A stretch of 64,000 nt of DNA, taken from contig OY365807.1 of NCBI GenBank assembly GCA_959347315.1, positions 13,653,307 to 13,717,306 on the forward strand. The letters are read 5' to 3'. The notes beneath the pieces were generated by a model. It saw nothing but the letters and a program-made list of their open reading frames with translations. It was not told where the DNA came from and made no database searches. Made by a program: the position numbers and the translations under genes. Source of the stretch: Bimastos eiseni. Taxonomy: Eukaryota > Annelida > Clitellata > Crassiclitellata > Lumbricidae. Of the stretch, positions 1 to 11,334 are shown piece by piece. How positions within the stretch are numbered: position 1 is the first letter of the stretch; the number at the start of each line of letters is the position of its first letter.

Positions 1-1167
1 GTCAGTCCGTAAAGATCATTATTACACTAATAATCGCTAATGACAACTGTCCTCATCACGCAGGCTAATCGGATTTTTGGTGCAGCGTCTGTAATGGCAT
101 TGGAAGTCGGAGGCGTACTGAAAATGGCTTCATTTTCAGCGCAAGCTCTAGCCATGTCCATCATCACACACGTCCGGCAAATCGATTCTAAAAATATCCG
201 CTGCTGCTGCATGCCGAGTCGCCGATCACAAAGCGACGACAATCTGAAGACGACGGCGTTCTTATTCTAAACACGGCGCGGCGCATAGGTTTGTTTCTAA
301 ATATACGCGCACACGACACGTTCTCGATTAACACAGTTCTAAAAATACTTTCTATTTTGGGATCCCACGCCAATAATAAAATATGTCGCTGTCGTGTTCG
401 TCGTCCGGCGATAGCTTTGCCTCCCGCTGACTCAGTCTGGCCGTTGCGTTAGCGTCCCGCCGCTGATGCTGCCATGTACAGCAGCTGCACGTGCACACCC
501 ACGGTCGCTGGCGAGAGTGATAAACAGGACGGTCGTTCCATAATAATTGATGTTTGCGTTTGGGCTGATATGATATCGGATACATCATTTAAAAATGGAG
601 TTATACAATATCTATATGTAAACAGCGTGTATATAATGTATAACATACACTGATACAGTAATCTAATATTGACTACTTTATATACTGAATTTATATTAAT
701 AGGGCCTATAGGCCCTATGGCCATATTATTATAAGGCCATATTATTATATATTAATATTATAATATTATTATACGAAAACAGGGCATTATTCTTAGTATT
801 CTAATCTAACGGTCACAGTCGGAGAATTTATAATTTCTTGATTTCTTGATTTCAACCCAATTCAGCGCGCAAACCAATTAATGGCCATTCAGTTTTCAAC
901 GTAAAATGGCAAACCTGCATAATTATATATATGTGCTCAATGACCAGGGTGTTTTTCCGTTACACGAATAATTCAGGGTTGCTCGCTTTCCCACGGGAGT
1001 CACACTAAGGGAAAATAATTATTCTTGTCGCGGTTGCGGGGTCCGAAATTCCGATTCTGCCTGTAGGCCTACTCTGTTCCGCGGTTGGCGGTGCACGGGC
1101 AGCGTTCAAATAATGGATTTTCTTAGAACGTCGTTGTTTATTTATCAGCAAAGCCGTTGTGAGCATC
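1..1167. other. Gene-free stretch
   Basis: No ORF here looks like protein, and codon-like bias is absent. Bases 200-560 are moderately CpG-rich and bases 600-780 are strongly AT-rich with short palindromes. I see no promoter, RNA gene or transposon end that I can support. Confidence 0.5.
700..717. repeat. Perfect 18-bp palindrome
   Basis: The sequence TAGGGCCTATAGGCCCTA reads the same on both strands. It contains the TAGGCC word that recurs through the window as TAGGCCTA. Confidence 0.9.
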
Positions 1168-1320
1168 TCGTGTATTGTAGCGTTTCGTGTATTGTAGCGT
1201 TTCGTGTATTGTAGCGTTTCGTGTATTGTAGCGTTTCGTGTATTGTAGCGTTTCGTGTATTGTAGCGTTTCGTGTATTGTAGCGTTTCGTGTATTGTAGC
1301 GTTTCGTGTATTGTAGCGCT
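1168..1320. repeat. 17-bp minisatellite, nine units
   Basis: The unit TCGTGTATTGTAGCGTT repeats head to tail nine times with almost no divergence; only the last unit differs at its end. Because 17 is not a multiple of three, the 140-codon open frame across it on the minus strand is a by-product that cycles through all phases, not a gene. Confidence 0.95.
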
Positions 1321-1826
1321 CGCGAATAAGCTGGTGTAATAAACATGGATTTCGCGCGGCGCTTTTGAAGTTTGGAGATTGCTATAACGATATATTGTAT
1401 TATAATTAGGCCTATGTTGTATTTCAAGCTAATCTCGTCACGACATTGTTTTGACTTCCAGGAAGCACATCACTGACCAGTTTGGATGTGTCTCATTTAG
1501 TGACACGGGTGCAAGGGTACAGTTCCATAGCCCTTTGAATGACACACTGTCACACACACACGGGTTAACTTTGTCATCACAGAACCCTCTTAACCTCTTT
1601 GACTCAATTGTAGCGAACTGATGACGTTAAATGCCATAACAGTTCATCCCCTAAATTTCGCTCAGCCACTTCTCATTTTATTAATCCCTTATTAGGACAC
1701 AAAAAACCGGCGGTCTCACAATTAAGATGGTCGGATCAGCGGAGCAATTAAGTCTCGGATTGTTTCGGATCATATGTGGCTTGAGAACGCGCTTCATCAG
1801 TGCGCCAATCGTCCATAAAATACAAA

Positions 1827-3019
1827 CAGGGTGGGCCATTAAAAAGTTAATCATAAGTCTTTTTGCCAATATTTCGGCCAATAGTAGAAATTAATAAATG
1901 AATGTTTACAGGCGCTAAGGTAATTCATATTTACATATAACTGCCAAAAATTTACTGAAATATTTCAAACAGAACAAAAGTTACACTACCTTTATCATGT
2001 TTTTATGGTTAAAAAAAACATTCAACGCAGCAAAAGTTATAAATACAATTTGATGAGGTCACATCTCAAGTAATTGTTATAAAACAAACATTATATTGTT
2101 TCACATCCTATGTAGGCCTACAATGTGTCTATCACAAGTAGCCACGCATGTTCTGAGTCTATTTGGCAAGTTCTGAAGTTTGATATGACCTGGTTGGTGC
2201 CATTGCATCGGTGATAATTTGCCCAGGGATGAGGTTCTGATCTTGTTTGGCAATTCTTCTAACAGACGTGCGGCTGATGTTCAACTCTATAAAAAGTCGC
2301 CGAGTACTGATTTATGATTTGTTATGTTGCTATTCTGTGAGCAAATAAGTTCGTCAACATGCTCGATATTTGTTCGGGCGCGGATAGATTTCTTGCTTCC
2401 GCTGCCCTTACGACGTTCCACAGCCCACCTCTGTCATCAACGTGTCCGAATATTTTTATAAATGCTCAGCTCCAGTGATTTCAGAGTGAGCATTGATTAT
2501 AACTTTGACTCCAAGATCATGCTCAGGATTCATGAAGTGTCTGTATACGCATTTTATCTGTCACGGACACCTTGCCAATGTTTCTTTTTGTACAAATACC
2601 ATCATAAAATGATTATTCGCAAATATTTGTATTCACCAATTTAATCGACTGCTTGCTAGATGACGTCAAAGTTTGATATGACTTCCATATGCGATAACTT
2701 TCAGCTTCTTTTCTCAATAATAATAGTTATGAAGTGTTTTTTTATTACAACTACTTGAAATGTGACTTCATAAATTTGCTTTTTAAAACTTTTAAAACAT
2801 TTTGCGGTGCTAAATGTTTTTTGACCACCAAAAATCGGTGGTTGCACTCATTAAAAGTGATATAACTTTTGTTTTTTTTTAAATATTCTAATGAATTTTG
2901 GCGGTTATATGCAAATATATGAATTGGTTTTGAGCCTGTAAAATTTCATTTAATAGTTCCTACTTTTGGCTGAAATATTAGCACCTAACCGTAGGGGTTC
3001 GCTTTTTTGGCCCACCCTG
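1827..3019 (-). mobile_element. Tc1/mariner-like DNA transposon, decayed
   Basis: The ends are inverted copies: CAGGGTGGGCC on the left and GGCCCACCCTG on the right. The inverted similarity extends about 170-180 bp inward (1827-2005 against 2860-3019), including a shared ATAACYGCCAAAA segment and an ACAAAAGTTA segment. A TA dinucleotide follows the right end, as expected for Tc1/mariner insertion; on the left a few extra bases separate the end from the nearest TA. The interior holds a transposase helix-turn-helix relic on the minus strand. At 1.19 kb, without an intact frame, the element is non-autonomous. Confidence 0.75.
2225..2420 (-). pseudogene. Transposase N-terminal helix-turn-helix relic
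   Basis: Minus-strand translation gives ELNISRTSVRRIAKQDQNL near 2230-2300. This matches the second helix-turn-helix of Tc1/mariner-type transposases (pattern ELxISRTSVRRIxKxDLxL). A basic GQRK-like stretch lies upstream of it at about 2400, as in intact proteins, but the frame between is broken. The DDE catalytic part is missing. It lies inside the terminal inverted repeats at 1827-3019, which supports assigning the two to one element. Confidence 0.65.
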
Positions 3020-3188
3020 TATAGCTTCATAGCTTGTCCAACACTCGACTTCAATGCGTATTATGCTTTGTTAGCCCAGTAGGCTACATGAGCTCACTGT
3101 AAATGTCAATTCCAAATAATCCAGGTTGGTTCGAGTCGTATACGTGTAGGCCTACATATGGAAGGCAGCGTGGTTTTTCTGCCTCTAT

Positions 3189-3309
3189 GGAGGCACATTT
3201 TTAGCGCCCTCAAGGCGCTATATAGATAGCCAGATACTATATGTATCTGAGATACATACAGTATCTGGCTGTTTTCATAGCGCCTTGAAGGCGCTAAATA
3301 TGTGCCTCC
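3189..3309. repeat. Foldback of two LINE-like 3' tails
   Basis: Arms of about 55 bp pair across a centre near 3248: GGAGGCACA...AGCGCC on the left and GGCGCT...TGTGCCTCC on the right. Each arm carries the words GGCGCTATATAGATAGCCAGATAC or their complement. This resembles the 3' tail of the CR1/L2-like elements seen at 36040, 53195 and 59310, here arranged head to head. Confidence 0.8.
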
Positions 3310-4751
3310 ATCTATCTCACAACATGTATGTATGTATCCAGATACATACATACATAAAATTATTGTGAGACAGATCCAGTAGATTCAACCCCTCTTGCGC
3401 TGTATAGTCTGGCCCGACCGGCACTACATGTTATTCATAGCTATGCTGTTAGGTATTATCGCATTTCCTGTAATAGGCCTAATAGGTCGTACGGAGGGAG
3501 CATTTCAATTCGTCGTTTGAAAATTGTCTCAGGTTATGTTGGATAGTGGTCTAGAGATGATTTGCAGCAGATTTTTTTTAGCTGGCTTTCGTTTCAATGT
3601 TTCAATGACTAAGAGACAGGATCGTACATAGCTATAATTGCGCCCTGTGATTAACATCAATCTAGCGCCCCCACATGTTGAAAATAGGGCATTTTATGGA
3701 ATAATAAGTTATGCCATCCTGAAATTTGCGCCCTGGGCCACGGCCCCGCAGCTGCCCTTCGGTACGGCCCTGCTAATAGATACGACAGGTCGTTTCAATG
3801 ATGTTCAACGAAGACTACCTGTCGCGCGTCCTGCTTCCAGAAAACTCTCATCGTATGTTCATGGTTGTATGTTGGACTCTCCCGTTCCCTCCTCCTAGAA
3901 CATGATTTGTAATCTTTATAAATCAATTTTATAGAAAAATTCTCAAAAGCAACTGTAAGCTTAATTCTTGCGTTTTTAATACAACGTCTTTATAATAGGC
4001 AATGCTGATCTTTTAATATAATGGGATAAGCTAGGCCTCTATATATTTTGACATCTGTATAGACTGTGCGCTAAGAAGTTTCATTGCATTGTGTAACTTG
4101 TGTTTCTGATATTAGACCTACTGTCCATCCCGCAAAAACGTCTTTGACTCGTTTTCTTCCGATAATCCTCGAAACTGTACGGACATGCTCTACTCTTAGT
4201 AAAATTTCTTAAAGTGCGGTAATATGGACCAAGGCCACCAGCGGCCTAAAACGAGTGCCTTGATCAGGCGGCCTCCTTGAAGGTCTATTTAACTCTATTA
4301 TAATATTATTTCCGCTAGTAATAGCATTTGAAATGTAGGCCTACTGTCATAGAAGAATACTATAAATATAAATGGACAATGAAGCTGACATATGTATATA
4401 AGGAGGTTAGAGGAAGGCTGGAAATAAAGGAGGATTTAATTCCAAAAGAATAATTAAAGGGAAGTTAAGCCTCTTTTGACACAGAATGTAGAATGCACCA
4501 ATAAACGTAAATACAAAACAATACAATGATGAAAGGAAAGTAAAAACTGTAGGCCTGATGATGGGAGTTATGGAGGGTAAAGGGCGACGCAGAAGACCAA
4601 GCAGAGAGTGCACGGATGGATGATTTAACGTAATTGTTGAAGAAGGGACTTTCAAACCCTAAGAATTGCAGCGCAAGACATAAGGTTGCATTGAACACAG
4701 ACGGATCTTCGACCCATGGCCCATGGTGTTGATGATATTTCCAATGGGTAA
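3310..4751. other. Gene-free stretch
   Basis: I see no supported gene. Around 3640-3780 there is a GC-rich segment (GCGCCCTGGGCCACGGCCCC) that looks like the decayed end of a hAT-type transposon, but no partner end or target duplication was found. The rest is AT-rich spacer. Confidence 0.4.
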
Positions 4752-5165
4752 GGGGCCGTCCACATATTACGTCCGCAGCGAGGGGAGGAAGTTTCAAATT
4801 TCGGCCATTTTGCGTACGGGCGCGTATGGTGGGTGGAGGGGGCTCGAAAATATGTACGTACGCAAATGTCTAATTATGATGTCCCCAATACAGAATATGA
4901 AAATCAGAACTATAAACCTAATCACAGACTATATTCCTGCTTAATGAATTTTCTGTAGCATTAAAACTTTTTCAAATGCAAGTGTTGTTAGTGTTTTAAT
5001 TCTTCATAACAGTTAACACATTTAAGCTGTTAAATATGACGCCTAACAAAGATAAATAGCATGTGGTAAAATCAATGTCTTATGGATGCTCTTAGCTACT
5101 TAACCTTTGCAACGGGGGTGGGGTCCTAAAATCCGATTTTTACGTACGTAATATATGGATTGGCC
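4752..5165. mobile_element. MITE with GGGGCCGTCCA inverted ends
   Basis: The left end reads GGGGCCGTCCACATATTACG. The right end, read in reverse complement, is GGCCAATCCATATATTACG. Both continue into G-rich blocks. The ends closely resemble those of the element at 9974-10497, so both belong to one family of short non-autonomous DNA transposons. No transposase remains. Superfamily not assigned. Confidence 0.65.
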
Positions 5166-5297
5166 ATAAACTGAAACTGTATTATATATTGGTATTGAAA
5201 ATAAGTCGGTTACTAGATCATGCAAACTAAAGCGAACGAAGAAACTTATACGCTACATGAAACTATGACATAATTGTGATATAATTAGTAAAATTAT

Positions 5298-5462
5298 ATC
5301 TCCTCCTCCTCGTTCTTATCCTCCTCCATTTCTTCTTTGTAATTCTGCATTATCTTTCTCCTTCTCCTTTCTGTCCCTATACATGTACATCTCTTCTCCC
5401 TCTTCCTCCTCCGTTTTCTTCCTCCTTTGCTTCTTCTTCCTCTCCTTCTTCCTCTCCCTTTT
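5298..5462. repeat. Polypyrimidine tract (CTCCTC-rich)
   Basis: The + strand is almost entirely C and T, with imperfect TCC/TTC repeats over about 165 bp. The open frame on the complement (KGRGRRRGRR-like) is simple-sequence translation. Such tracts can adopt triplex structure. Confidence 0.85.
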
Positions 5463-5532
5463 GTCTGTTTCCGCCATGAAATATATATCCTAATTTCATA
5501 TTGATAATGCATATATATATATATATATATAT

Positions 5533-7626
5533 AAATCCATCTATGGAAAACTCTGAGCCATGACACATGAAATGATCTATTGAATATACAAGCTGTGGCC
5601 TGGCCAACTAAATTGGTTATACACAATGTATGAGCACGCAAAGGTGCTTCGGCCTAATGAATTTATTTAAAATAGCTCGACTCCCATTAAACAGACAGCG
5701 GTGGCCAAGGATCTCTTAGATTCGTTGAGATATTTTAAACAGGTCGAGGCCACCTTGTCTCTATAGAAGCCCTACTTATAGAAAACGTACACAGCTACAT
5801 TTAGCAGCGGCCTTGTATAGTGTAGTCTGCATGTATGATTTAGCCTGATATTTCTTTCGTGACGGTGTTAATAATAGTTCTTAGATTTTTATGGCTGTTT
5901 ATTTTTAGATTCAGGATGCAATTAATCATTTGAGACTTTGTATTTTTTAACAAGTCGCCTGAAATGGACGAATATTGGGCGTGCTAATGCTATAGATAAA
6001 ACGTCAGTAAGGCTCTTTGTATGTTGACAGCATCATGGCACGCTCAGAGCAATTAGATATATTTTTCAAACAATTTTATATATATAGTTGTTATAAATAT
6101 GCACATATTTATATATAGCTGTTAACTATTATAATTTGATAAATAGTTTACTATATAAGAATTAACGATTAATTAAGTCAATGGTGATTAAAATTTATTA
6201 GTGTATTGCCTAATTAGTAATGGCATATTAATAATACTAATTATTTATGGTTTTTCTTTGAATGTATTTTCTACTCTTTATTGCCACTGATAGGCCTATA
6301 GGATATTATTACAAGGCTTGTCTACGTTTTTCAGTTCAAATGTCTTCATTCAACCACAAGGGCTATAATGCTGGTTCACATTATTGAGCATAGCAAGCGA
6401 TCTTCGATTTTAATCGCTAACATAAAATATACTCGTTAAAATTAATTTACGATTAATCGAGAATTGTATTAATCGTTCACTATCGTACTTTGCAAATAAT
6501 TATTCATAGAATTCTTATATAAATAGAATATAATAATTATGCAATTTATACTGTAAATGAATATATTCTGTGTGTGTGTGCTGTGTGGCGATCGCACCTA
6601 CATGTATACCATACAGAGAACTTCAGCTCGGTTTCCATGTCACTGGAGCACTGGAGCCAACCGAGCTCCAATGCCCTTCCAACGTAGCCTAAATTGACCT
6701 TTTGTTTCTTTATTTTCCCGTTGTGACCGTTCATCCCAAGGATGGTTCACGATTTCCTTGTGAGGTTACACCATAATTATACATAGCTTCGTGCAGGACA
6801 GGATTTGGAGACCCAAGGCCACAATTAATTTTCAAGACTTTTTCAATTAAAAATAATAAATTTTGTATATTATTATTTTTTAATTTAATAAACAGGATAG
6901 ACATTGTAGTTTATAATATTTCTTTTAAAAACTCAACAGAAAGGTTCAAATCATCCTTCGCATCTTCAAAGCTACACATTTTTCGATACTGCTTTGATAA
7001 TTAAAAGTTCTAGCGATATGAGAATTTATGCTTAAAAACATAGCCAATCCATTAAAACACTGCATGCTGACCCATAGTGGAACGGAGAATGATCTCTCAG
7101 CATCTGCAGCAGATATCCATAGGTAACGTCATGAAAATTCTCAAGGAAATAAACACATTTGGAAACAGATCGACCCGAGTTTGAGTAGGCCGTAGGCCTA
7201 ACTATTTCTTGTTGTAGATTATTTGGTGAAAGAGGAAGCTTAAAATTAATTTTGAATATTTGTTTGAGAAAAATAATTATTTTCGACGAGCTCAGGTGAT
7301 ATATGTCTTTTAAAAATTTAAACGGCTTAAAGTATATCTCGTCGCTGCCTCTTTCATCTGATCGTCACTCATAGAATTGAATTGCCAGAAAAATTCACAA
7401 TTCTCCGCGGTGCTTGCAATGGCTGATAGGCCTAATCTTGTTGAAAGGCTTTCAGTGAGTGTTGAAAGAATCTTATTGAAAACTGTTCTATAAAAGTCTT
7501 CAGCTTTCTCTTGTATGGTATAGTGTAAGCTACATGTACACTATCCATAGCGAATCGGATTATAAGAACAATATATTAATATTAAAATATTATTTACGTT
7601 TGAGTGTTTGACTTACGAGTAACGAG
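5533..7626. other. AT-rich gene-free stretch
   Basis: Very AT-rich, with long runs of A, T and TTAAT-like words at 6060-6540. A short TG run lies at 6571-6580. I see no gene, RNA or clear transposon end. Confidence 0.45.
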
Positions 7627-7775
7627 TAGGCCTAACCTAGGACTAATATGTACCAAATTACCCGGATGTAACTTTAACCCATCACCGGCATCGCCTGCGA
7701 CGTATCAGAAAAGACGATCACTGATTGGCTGCCACGCTGCGGCTTCATATCCCTTCCATATTAGTCCCAGGCCTA
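7627..7775. repeat. 149-bp short inverted-repeat element
   Basis: TAGGCCTAACCTAGGACTAA on the left is inverted at the right as TTAGTCCCAGGCCTA. The interior is GC-richer than the flanks. The size and terminal inversion suggest a miniature element, but no target duplication is clear. Confidence 0.45.
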
Positions 7776-8132
7776 CCGATAGACTGTTGAGTCTTGAGTG
7801 TTGACAACGTTCAATTTTACAACTAATAAAAGATTTACGAAAAATATGTTTACAGTTGGAAGTTATTTAACATCAACAATTTCGTCACGAAATAATTAGA
7901 ATTTTTATAGCGCAAAGATATAATTAGAATTTGTATAGCGGTATATTTCATTGAATAACTCCTTAATTCCGTAATTCAGAATTTCAATAAAAAGCTCCGT
8001 AATTCCGAGGCCCTTTATCAAGTGAAGCCTGGGGTCAATGATCACAGTGCCCTCTGTCCTAGGTCCTGGATCCGTGTCAGGATGCCACCTCGCCTCGCTC
8101 GTGATAACCTGGCGGTAGGCTTGGGTAAATTA

Positions 8133-8240
8133 ATCGAGTTTTACTAATTGATTGGTCGATTAATCGAGAGTAAAAATACTCGATTAATCGCAATTGTTCG
8201 ATTAATCGATTGACAGTGATTGTTCGATTAGTACGATTAG
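8133..8240. repeat. Clustered ATTAATCGAT palindromic words
   Basis: Seven or so copies of CGATTAATCG-like words occur within 110 bp on alternating strands. The same word family appears near 6395-6480 and 32410-32510. This is typical of transposon subterminal repeats, but I cannot place ends. Confidence 0.4.
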
Positions 8241-9602
8241 CTCCATTGTTCGCTTAAAAGAATCTTAAATAGATGGCTGTGATAATAATTTTATGACGTA
8301 ATAAGGATAATAGGTTCCTTCGAGCAGCCAGAAATGGTCGAGTGATCGGCCGTTCCAGACCGAACAGTCTTCGGACATAGTTTTAAGAGCTTAATGGATC
8401 ATTAGAACTATCTAGGGTAAAAAAGATGATATTGATAATAGTAATAATAATAGTAATAGGAAGAAATATTACCCTTGACATCAATTACTGTATACAGCCC
8501 AACAGTCTGATCTCTCGCCTGCCTTTATACTCTTTCTAAACGTCACCTGCCTTAGCAGCTACTACCTAGACTATAGTAATAGGGTCTAACCATAGCGTTT
8601 TATAATTAAGTTCGATAGGGCCACGTATGTTACAATTAATGATCGAGACTGTTTCATTGTCTGAGCAATTTAGTGATAGAGTAGCGTTAAATAGTGTCGT
8701 GTAGCTAATTTTTTAAAATTTCAGCAAACATTGTTATTTTTTTATGAGCACATTCCCTTGAAGCTGCAGATTAATGCTGACAAGAGGGAAGAGGCCGCTA
8801 AAATTTTTCATTGACGAGGGGTGGAATAGGAAAACGCCCGTCCTACAGTTCCACAACTTCCACAATTGCAAACTGACCACTGAATATACTGAATATACTA
8901 TATATATGGGGCGAAGGTACGAAATGGTAAGAATGCAAATTATGCAGAAATAATTTTTTATTCTTTTTTTACCGAAAATGTCGCCCTATGAAAAGTGCCG
9001 CCTGTGGCGGTGCTCCCCTCTCGCCCCCTCGCTACGCCACTGCCTATGTGTATCTACAGTCTGTCAACTGTCATGTCTTCCCATAGTTTGCTAAATTTCA
9101 CCATCCATCTACTGGGGCTCAGACCATGCATATGAACTCCGTGGATTCAGCGCAGCCAGCCTCCAGTTACGTAATGAAATGGTTTACTGGATCGCACTTT
9201 TAGCCTTTTGAAAGCACCATCATCCGAATATAGGCCTGCCGCCTACGTATTGGGTAACACCATTAAAGTGTGCCTGGACGGTCATGGACGGCGTCCAGGC
9301 ACTTATTTTCGAGGCTGGACGTCGTCCTGCCACTTATTTGGCCAGAAGAGGCTGGACGCCGTCCATTATCGTCCATGCAGCAGTGCAATTCTTATATATA
9401 CGTACGTAATTATCAACAGGAAAAGAGGAGGAAAAAATTTCGCGTTTACAAACTTTCTTTTCACAACTTTCAAAACGATGCCAGCGCCACTGGCCCCTTG
9501 TCGAAAATTTCAGCAAGGAAAGCAATTCTCTGTAGGGGCTTACCCTTTAAATTACACTGAACATTTCACAAACAATAATTGACGACTAAACAATGGTCGA
9601 TG

Positions 9603-9785
9603 GACAAAATGCCTAACGAATGATACAAAATTCTATTTTTCGCCCATTGTATTTGGTTAAATAGAAGTTGGATTGATAATAATAATGCTGCAAATCCAGC
9701 TTCTGATTTTTTGTCAATTCAACTTCTATTTAGGCAAATATTCTTTTCAATGATCCAACTTTCATTTCAATAGGCATTTTGTTCA
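9603..9785. repeat. Inverted repeat with TAGAAGTTGGA words
   Basis: GACAAAATGCCTAA near 9603 is inverted as AGGCATTTTGTTC near 9771. Inside, AATAGAAGTTGGATTGA is inverted as TCAATTCAACTTCTATTT. More ATCCAACTTCTAT copies follow to 9870. This fits a small foldback element of unknown family. Confidence 0.5.
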
Positions 9786-9973
9786 TTTAAATAGCATCTG
9801 TTTTGAAAGAATTTCGTTCACCCATCCAACTTCTATCCCAGCATCGTTAATATCACCAATCCAACTGTTATTTTAACGAACACAGTGAACCTCAGTGCAC
9901 AAACCATTTGTCGTCGACTTAATATGTTGGTGCTCTGCCTTTGCAATGTTTAGTTATTAACTTTTTGACACTA

Positions 9974-10497
9974 GGGGCCGTCCATAAATGAAGTCACGTG
10001 CCTATGGGGAGGGTCACAAATTTGTGACGATGTGTGACAAGGGAGAGGAGGTCGACGAAATGTGACGTCACATCGTCACATCAAAATACGTAATTTTACT
10101 AGAAACTTACACTCATTTAAAGAAGTTCGACTTAATTATCAATAGGCCTTGTTGTTACCACAATTAAACAAAACTAATTATGATTATGATAGTCTTTCGT
10201 TCTGAGGAAAGCATAAGATTGTAATCATTATAGGCTACTTAATTTTTTCTCCATTTTTCTTCGTTCTACTATTTATAATTTGAAATATTTTATAGTTATA
10301 ATTAAATTTTCTTATAATTTTAAGAAAATTTGAATTACGATCTGGACATCTGGTTTGATTTTTTTTGGGGGGGGGGGGTCAGGGCCTTGTGACGTGACGT
10401 CATATTTGAGGGGTAATGGCATTTATGACGACGTGTGACGAAGGGAGAGGGTCAAAAATCGTCAAAAATTGCGTGACGTCATTTATGGATGGCTCCC
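9974..10497. mobile_element. MITE, second GGGGCCGTCCA family copy
   Basis: The left end GGGGCCGTCCATAAATGAAG is matched by the reverse complement of the right end, GGGAGCCATCCATAAATGAC. Subterminal GTGACGTCA and TGTGACGA words occur on both sides, with a G-run near the right (10370-10378). At 524 bp and with no frame, it is non-autonomous. The same ends occur at 4752-5165. Confidence 0.75.
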
Positions 10498-11334
10498 TTA
10501 GCGTCCAGGCACTTCTTTTTTTACACTTTAAGCACTGCGTAACACGGTCGTGGCCTAGTCCTCCTACCTATCCCATACTCTTATTTGCATACAAAGTGTG
10601 CTTTGGCATTTTTCCTATGCTTCGTCCGTATACACTACCATGGGGCCTCAAACGGCTGGGAACCCATTCAAATGGGCGGCGCTGATGAAGCATCTCACGG
10701 TGTCACCCGATCAACGATTATTATTCATTGAACAAGTAAAGTAAAGGCATGGGTTTTTCGGGACCCTCTTTTATCTGGTAGATGGAGCAATCGTTCCATT
10801 TCCTTAAGAGATATTTGATTACAAATCATACTATCATAGATGATGTAAACTTGTTGGAGTGGAGCTCGTCAAGGAGGACTCGTTCGAGCGATATTTATTT
10901 TTTGCATTTAAAAATAATTTTTCTCAATTTTTGAGCTATGTCCGTAAAAAATTTGAGACATTGCATCGTCATGCAAGCCTGAAATGTGTGCAAAATTTCA
11001 GCTCTGTAGGTCGCCGGGAACATACCTGAAAATAAGTTGATAGATATCCGTGACAAGCTTTATTCAAGCCAAGAGGATTAAAATGAACAGGATCGAGGTA
11101 GTAATGTTGCCAGGTTAAAAAAAAACTGAAAATTTAATGCACCGTATCGAAATCTCCTAACTTCTAAGGCCCCACTCGAAGGGCACCAGCCTATTCACGA
11201 GCGCTGCGTCGAATCAGATATATAGATTATCAATTGGATAATTCGAAGAAGGTTCAAGTCCGGCGTAACCCTACACGGACAATGCCACTCATATTAATTA
11301 GTACTATTTAAAGGCAAAGCATTTCGCGCTTAAC
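10498..11334. other. Gene-free stretch
   Basis: No supported gene. The word GCGTCCAGGCACTT at 10500 also occurs at 9292, so the two sides of the MITE at 9974-10497 share an older repeat. Nothing else is recognisable. Confidence 0.4.

Noticed and set aside
1168..1320. CRISPR-like array
   Set aside because: Units are contiguous 17-mers with no unique spacers.
5294..5641. Arg/Lys/Glu-rich ORF suggestive of a basic nuclear protein
   Set aside because: Complement of a CTCCTC tract joined to a TA microsatellite.
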